Shown here: piece after piece, positions 7,193 through 9,839 of the stretch | Position numbering within the stretch: position 1 is the first letter of the stretch | Layout of the letters: each line of letters opens with the position of its first letter | NCBI GenBank assembly: GCA_910578185.1 | Contig: CAJTPN010000004.1 | Location: 252,808-262,646 of the forward strand | Length of the DNA: 9,839 bases | Direction of reading: 5' to 3' | DNA from: an uncultured Acetatifactor sp. | Lineage (GTDB): Bacteria > Bacillota > Clostridia > Lachnospirales > Lachnospiraceae | Notes under the pieces: model-generated | The model's input: only the letters and a program-made list of their open reading frames with translations | Database searches by the model: none | Told to the model about the DNA's origin: nothing | Program-made: the position numbers and the translations under genes

Positions 7193-7296
7193 GTATCTAC
7201 AACATTTATAAACAGCAACCGCACAGAAACAAGACGTACCCCCCTTGCAACCATGCGGAATTAAACAATGATTACAAGAGCTTACGTCTTCTTTCT
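7180..7296 (-). promoter_or_regulatory. argS leader RNA: mutually exclusive anti-antiterminator and antiterminator segments
   Basis: Segment 1 (7296-7283), inside the leader-peptide Arg codons, pairs with segment 2 (7238-7225) at 13 of 14 positions: AGAAAGAAGACGTA against TACGTCTTGTTTCT. The 3' part of segment 2, GTGCGGTTGCTGT (7224-7212), pairs with segment 3, ACAGAACCGTA (7194-7184), over 11 bp with one bulged G. Segment 3 is also the 5' arm of the terminator. A ribosome stalled at Arg codons would block the 1:2 pairing, let 2:3 form and prevent termination. With plentiful Arg-tRNA the ribosome reaches the stop codon and 3:4 forms. The pairings are read by eye and not energy-minimised. Confidence 0.75.
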
Positions 7297-7331
7297 CTAC
7301 GTCTTAAACTGTTACTACAAAATGTGTTCAT
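7272..7331 (-). CDS. Arginine-rich leader peptide of argS (19 residues)
   Basis: The minus-strand ORF ATG 7331 to TAA 7274-7272 encodes MNTFCSNSLRRRERRRKLL. Six of seven consecutive codons are Arg (AGA CGT AGA GAA AGA AGA CGT). A ribosome site GAGGA lies 7-8 nt upstream, and the ORF starts about 25 nt after the expected transcription start of the 7363-7391 promoter. The coding RNA is itself one arm of a helix with a downstream segment. A short ORF saturated with codons of the amino acid handled by the next gene, followed by a terminator, is the hallmark of a sensing leader peptide and not of a functional protein. The same frame extends upstream to 7454, but that part precedes the promoter. 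Confidence 0.85.
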   Translation of the reverse strand: MNTFCSNSLRRRERRRKLL

Positions 7332-7362
7332 ACTTTTATCCTCTTTAATTTTATTATCCACG

Positions 7363-7391
7363 ATTGTAACACATAGAGCAGATGATTGCAA
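7363..7391 (-). promoter_or_regulatory. argS: Promoter of the argS leader
   Basis: TTGCAA (7391-7386) and TACAAT (7368-7363) lie 17 nt apart on the minus strand. Transcription from about 7356 would give a leader of roughly 250 nt before the argS ATG, starting about 25 nt upstream of the leader peptide. It is the only good promoter between the GNAT stop and argS. Confidence 0.7.
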
Positions 7392-7505
7392 TACTTTTCT
7401 ATTTTTCATAATATTGCATATTCTCATTGCTACTATATAACATTTCACATGCAATTATTTCTTTCATCTATGTTTCTCTCCAAAATCAGTTATTCATCAT
7501 CTAAG

Positions 7506-8030
7506 TTATAACTGAATCCAATAACGCTGCTCAATATGTCCATTTACTCCAACTTCATTTTCCAATATTCCACCATTATTAATAATTGATTTTGCTGAAC
7601 CAATGTTATCTTTGTCACAACATATCAAAACTTTATTAATCCCAAGTCTTTTACACTCGTCTAATGCCAAACCAATCATTGCAGTCGCATAACCTTTTTT
7701 TCTTTCACTTGGTCTAACTCCGTCGCCTATATGACCGCCAGTTTTTAACAGTTTATCATTTAAATAGTGGCGAATGTTAACAGCTCCTACAAAAATGTTT
7801 CTATCTCTATCGAAACAAAATAAAGTTGTATCAGGAACCCAACCATCTTTAGTTTCTTCCTTTGTATCAAGATTTTTTAGATAATTATCAAAATCGTGAA
7901 AATCATTTGCCCATATTTTCCATGGAGACATATCGGTGTGATTTACTATGATATCATTCTTCCACTCTGTCAACATTTCAAATAACTGTTCCTTGTATTC
8001 GTTAGTTGCTCTTACAAGTTCAATATTCAT
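7506..8030 (-). CDS. GNAT-family N-acetyltransferase
   Basis: A 174-residue acetyltransferase of the GNAT superfamily, which moves an acetyl group from acetyl-CoA to an amine. The acceptor is not identifiable from sequence. The N-terminal part (IELVRATNEYKEQLFEML) is the usual first strand and helices. The middle has a VGAVNIRHYL strand, then GGHIGDGVRPSERKKGYATA, in which the V-x-P-S-x-R-x-K-G-x-A-T segment is the acetyl-CoA pyrophosphate-binding motif A. The GINKVLICCDKDNIGSAKSI strand/helix that follows is motif B-like. Start is ATG 8030 with GGAG 9 nt upstream; the TTG at 8045 precedes the ribosome site. It begins 18 nt after the PPOX gene stop and so is probably co-transcribed with it. 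Many such genes on mobile elements act on antibiotics or toxins, but nothing here proves that. Confidence 0.9.
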   Translation of the reverse strand: MNIELVRATNEYKEQLFEMLTEWKNDIIVNHTDMSPWKIWANDFHDFDNYLKNLDTKEETKDGWVPDTTLFCFDRDRNIFVGAVNIRHYLNDKLLKTGGHIGDGVRPSERKKGYATAMIGLALDECKRLGINKVLICCDKDNIGSAKSIINNGGILENEVGVNGHIEQRYWIQL

Positions 8031-8048
8031 TTTCTTTTTCTCCAAATT

Positions 8049-8477
8049 TCAATTTGTGGTCTTAAATTCATACTTTGTTCCATGTGAATATAACAGTCCA
8101 TCTATTAATTCTACACATAGAATTATAGTATTTTCATCATCAAAGTTAATATGTCCGTTATCAATCCATTCTGCAAAAACTTTTTTCAGTTTATCAGCAA
8201 TTACAACATTTTCTTTTTTCCCAAAATAACCCAGATTAACACCTTTTCCATGCGCAGTAAACCAATCACCAGCAATTGCAACAGTAGAATTATTTTCAAT
8301 ATGTTTCATTTTATTTGAAAGAGCATATGTAATAATATAAAATGCGCCATTCTCATAATAAGCATTTACATATCGCACATATGGCATATCATCTTTTACA
8401 GTTGATAACGCTATTATCGTATCTCTTCCAAAACGCTCCATCATTATTTTTTCAGCTTCTTGATTCCATTTGCTCAT
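8049..8477 (-). CDS. Pyridoxamine 5'-phosphate oxidase-family (PPOX/FMN-binding split barrel) protein
   Basis: A 142-residue small flavoprotein-like protein. It starts MSKWNQEAEKIM, followed by a TIIALSTVKDDMPYVRYVNAYY strand pair, ENGAFYIITYALSNKMKHIENN and VAIAGDWFTAHGKG. This is the order found in PPOX-family split beta-barrels of the general-stress-protein-26 type, where the S-T-x-x-x-x-P-x-x-R/V and Y-x-x-T-x-x-x-S-x-K-x-x-x-I elements contact FMN. Its substrate is unknown; related proteins reduce or bind flavin, F420, heme or small aromatic compounds. Start ATG 8477 has a perfect GGAGG six nt upstream, and the longer frame upstream is not translated. It is the first gene of a two-gene operon with the GNAT gene, driven by the extended -10 promoter at 8512-8520. 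Confidence 0.88.
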   Translation of the reverse strand: MSKWNQEAEKIMMERFGRDTIIALSTVKDDMPYVRYVNAYYENGAFYIITYALSNKMKHIENNSTVAIAGDWFTAHGKGVNLGYFGKKENVVIADKLKKVFAEWIDNGHINFDDENTIILCVELIDGLLYSHGTKYEFKTTN

Positions 8478-8511
8478 AAAATACCTCCTCAAATTCAGAT
8501 ATACTGATTTG

Positions 8512-8520
8512 ATTATATCA
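8512..8520 (-). promoter_or_regulatory. Extended -10 promoter of the PPOX-GNAT operon
   Basis: TGATATAAT on the minus strand is a TGn extended -10 with a perfect TATAAT (8517-8512), 34 nt upstream of the PPOX start codon. No consensus -35 lies at 17 nt, which is common for extended -10 promoters. Confidence 0.6.
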
Positions 8521-8541
8521 CTTTCACGCTCCATTTTCCAC

Positions 8542-8572
8542 AAAAATATAGGGCATAGCAACCGCCACGCCC
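8542..8572 (-). terminator. Intrinsic terminator at the end of the mobilization operon
   Basis: On the minus strand GGGCGTGGC (8572-8564) pairs with GCTATGCCC (8559-8551), nine pairs including two G-T wobbles with a GGTT loop. It is followed by TATATTTTT. It closes the transcription unit coming from the MobV remnant and the small ORFs, right before the PPOX promoter. Confidence 0.75.
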
Positions 8573-8583
8573 CACATTTCTTA

Positions 8584-8676
8584 TCATTCCAACAATTTTT
8601 CTATTTTGTATTTTTGTCTTTTCAAGTCATTCTGCTTCTCATACAGATTATACCGCTTTTTACAGAGTTCTTTCAT
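8584..8676 (-). CDS. Small basic ORF, 30 residues, overlapping the preceding ORF by ATGA
   Basis: ATG 8676 to TGA 8586-8584 encodes a Lys-rich helical peptide beginning MKELCKKRYNLYEKQNDLKR. Its ATG overlaps the TGA of the 8673-8894 ORF (ATGA), which would allow coupled translation. It may equally be the true C-terminal continuation of that ORF after a frameshift, since both are helical and of similar composition. It ends 12 nt before the terminator stem. No family is recognised. Confidence 0.4.
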   Translation of the reverse strand: MKELCKKRYNLYEKQNDLKRQKYKIEKLLE

Positions 8677-8894
8677 GCGCCCAACTGCGCCCGCACTCCC
8701 TCCCGGCAATCCGGCGCAATCTTTTTATATTCCCCGGTCAGATTGCGGATTCTATTATTGTTTTCCTTTATCTGCTCCGACAAGCACACCCAGTCTATCA
8801 GATTTTGCACTTCCTTGTCCGTTTCGTAAAGGTCTGTATCTGCCACGATTTTAGCACACAGTCGTATCATAACTTTCTTTTCCATATTGGTCAT
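8673..8894 (-). CDS. Small uncharacterised protein downstream of the MobV remnant
   Basis: About 73 residues starting MTNMEKKVMIRLCAKIVADT, then YETDKEVQNLIDWVCLSEQI and ending CREGVRAQLGA. It appears all-helical with no signal peptide or membrane segment. ATG 8894 has a GGGGG-type ribosome site about 10 nt upstream; ATG 8885 is an alternative. It starts about 20 nt after the MobV stop and is read in the same direction, so it probably belongs to the mobilization operon. I do not recognise the family. A small accessory gene after a relaxase gene is common, but that role is only inferred here. Confidence 0.5.
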   Translation of the reverse strand: MTNMEKKVMIRLCAKIVADTDLYETDKEVQNLIDWVCLSEQIKENNNRIRNLTGEYKKIAPDCREGVRAQLGA

Positions 8895-8913
8895 ATTTAT
8901 CAATCCCCCTTTC

Positions 8914-9546
8914 CTATCGGCTCATTTCAAAGACACGTTTTGGACGTTTCTTTGCCTTTTCTGCCTGTTCTAATACCTTTGATCGTTCCACTATCGACTG
9001 TACCTGTTCCCTGCCTATATGACGCTTCAAACGTCCTAAATCAGTCGCTTTTTCCTGCATTCGGTCTATGGTCGCTCTGTTCCATAATTTTATCTGTAAG
9101 GCGTCTAATCTGTTTCTGTTGTCCGTCTACTTTAGCGGTCATCTTCTTGCTTTGCTCTGCAAGCTGTACACATTTGATAGTCAGATTTTTTACCACTTCT
9201 TTCAATTTCTCCACAAGCGGTAAAGCCTTTTTATCCTGGTATGCCTTTGCGCTCATCAATGCCCTCGGCTCTGCCAACTGCCATTTTACTTCCTCATCGT
9301 AAGCGTGTATATTGCGCTCCATGACTTCCTTTGACTGCACTATTTTGTTAAGTTCCTGTTGTAACTTTTTCTGCTGTTTCTCCAATTTTTCATTTTCAGA
9401 CAGCAACTTTTCTTTACCCTCTGTCAATTCTTCCGTCCGCTCTCTCAAAAGTAGATTTGTAGCTGGTCATAACGCTGATTGTCCGCTTCAATAAATTTTC
9501 CTTTCTCCCTATCGGATAATGAGCGCCGGATACGGCGCATAATCAT
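8914..9546 (-). pseudogene. MobV/Pre-type relaxase (plasmid recombination protein) C-terminal part, two frameshifts
   Basis: Three overlapping minus-strand frames together give a continuous C terminus. The first, from ATG 9546, reads RRSLSDREKGKFIEADNQRYDQLQIYF to a TGA at 9447-9445. The second, in another frame, has RERTEELTEGKEKLL, a coiled coil, HAYDEEVKWQLAEP, KAYQDKKALPLVEKLKE, KCVQLAEQSKK and LTDKIMEQ. The third, from 9075, reads ATIDRMQEKATDLGRL and ends KKRPKRVFEMSR at TAG 8916-8914. This coiled-coil, ALP-x-VEKLK, C-V-Q-L, DLGRL and R-P-K-R-x-F-x-M-SR order is that of clostridial MobV/Pre relaxase tails. The first shift is at a T4 run (about 9447-9450) and the second at about 9075-9077. 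The catalytic N terminus is absent, replaced at about 9550 by the hairpin region. Confidence 0.75.
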
Positions 9547-9551
9547 GGAAC

Positions 9552-9753
9552 CTTCCCGAACATTAATAGTTCGGGAAGTATCGGGTCGAAGCCACTCCTT
9601 TGTTACTTTCTGCGAAAGTAACGCAAAAGCACTTTTGACAGGCAAGCCTATCAAAAATGCAACCTGCAAGCAGGGCAGGTTTTGCGCCCTGCCGGGGGCA
9701 AGCTGTCCGTTGGACAGCATACCGTCCTAACGGACGGGGCGGCTTTTCGCCGC
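9552..9753. repeat. Cluster of seven inverted repeats, candidate oriT/leading region
   Basis: Seven stem-loops follow one another: CTTCCCGAAC (9552-9561) with 9569-9578, 10 bp perfect; GTTACTTTC (9602-9610) with 9614-9622, 9 bp perfect; TTTTGACAGGC (9633-9643) with 9646-9656, 10 of 11; GCAGGGC (9670-9676) with 9686-9692; GCTGTCC (9702-9708) with 9712-9718; CCGTCC (9722-9727) with 9732-9737; GCGGC (9739-9743) with 9749-9753. No gene is convincing here. Relaxase genes are often preceded by an oriT with inverted repeats, and this cluster sits just upstream of the MobV remnant, so a transfer-origin or single-strand-origin role is plausible but unproven. Confidence 0.65.
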
Positions 9754-9795
9754 TTTGATACCGCCGCTTTCCGGCTTTTTTCCAACAGCGCAACA

Positions 9796-9827
9796 TTGCA
9801 ATGTCTATAATCTTTGCAACCTTGCAA
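9796..9827. repeat. Three TTGCAA repeats
   Basis: TTGCAA occurs at 9796-9801, 9814-9819 and 9822-9827 near the right edge. The hexamer is its own reverse complement, so orientation is undefined. The spacing (18 and 8 nt) is irregular, which makes iterons doubtful. They may be protein-binding sites next to the hairpin cluster. Confidence 0.3.
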
Positions 9828-9839
9828 TCTTTAAGAACG

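Noticed and set aside
7233..7246. A T-box-like stretch in the argS leader (AAGGGGGGTACGTC resembles AAGGGTGGTACCGC)
   Set aside because: The TGG needed to bind the tRNA acceptor end is replaced by GGG, and the distal ACCGCG part is altered. No stem I or specifier loop fits in the roughly 110 nt between the promoter and this point, most of which is the leader-peptide ORF. The leader-peptide attenuator explains the region better. A covariance-model search would settle it.
7332..7454. Upstream in-frame extension of the Arg-rich leader peptide to 60 residues
   Set aside because: It begins upstream of the TTGCAA/TACAAT promoter, has no ribosome site and no protein-like composition.
9552..9753. 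A CRISPR array in the repeat-rich right end
   Set aside because: The hairpins all differ in sequence and length. There is no repeated unit with regular spacers and no cas gene.

Overview
The window looks like an accessory (mobile-element-rich) region of a low-GC Firmicute, most likely a gut Clostridium/Lachnospiraceae-type bacterium. The reasons are strong AGGAGG-type ribosome binding sites, a LytTR/GHKL two-component system, clostridial-style relaxase fragments (MobA/MobL, MobL and MobV/Pre families) and an A+T-rich arginyl-tRNA synthetase. Almost every gene is on the minus strand. Exceptions are an IS630-type transposase end at the left edge and one relaxase remnant in the middle. No taxonomic assignment was computed.

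Layout, left to right. (1) 3-205: the 3' end of an IS630-family transposase gene followed by a perfect 12-bp hairpin. (2) 387-902: a broken C-terminal cyclase domain of a class II lanthipeptide synthetase (LanM), with one in-frame stop. (3) 973-3011: a two-gene operon, a LytTR response regulator translationally coupled by an ATGA overlap to a membrane GHKL histidine kinase. The signal-peptide genes normally paired with such kinases are absent from the window. (4) 3153-4080: a ribbon-helix-helix-like plus long coiled-coil protein with its own promoter. Its reading frame is broken near the N terminus at a run of six A. (5) 4084-5396: debris of mobilization genes, namely the C-terminal end of a serine recombinase, an internally deleted MobL-type relaxase fragment, and in the opposite orientation an internally deleted MobA/MobL relaxase fragment. 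(6) 5407-7391: argS with a complete leader comprising a promoter, a 19-residue arginine-rich leader peptide, mutually exclusive RNA segments and an intrinsic terminator. (7) 7506-8520: a PPOX flavoprotein and a GNAT acetyltransferase as a small operon with its own promoter. (8) 8542-9546: terminator, two small overlapping ORFs, and a twice-frameshifted MobV/Pre relaxase C-terminal remnant. (9) 9552-9839: seven closely packed inverted repeats, a candidate transfer-origin or leading region, then TTGCAA repeats.

How the pieces fit. Three unrelated relaxase families in decay enclose an intact, more A+T-rich block (argS, GNAT, PPOX), so this reads as cargo between the ruins of several integrative or mobilizable elements. 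The best-supported regulatory system is the argS leader. Ribosome stalling at consecutive Arg codons would stop the leader-peptide coding segment from pairing with a downstream segment, freeing it to form an antiterminator and allow argS transcription when charged Arg-tRNA is scarce. That is a trp-type, translation-dependent attenuator on an aminoacyl-tRNA synthetase gene in a lineage where T-boxes are the usual solution. The LytTR/GHKL pair next to a dead lanM suggests a quorum-type regulator left behind by a lost lanthipeptide locus.
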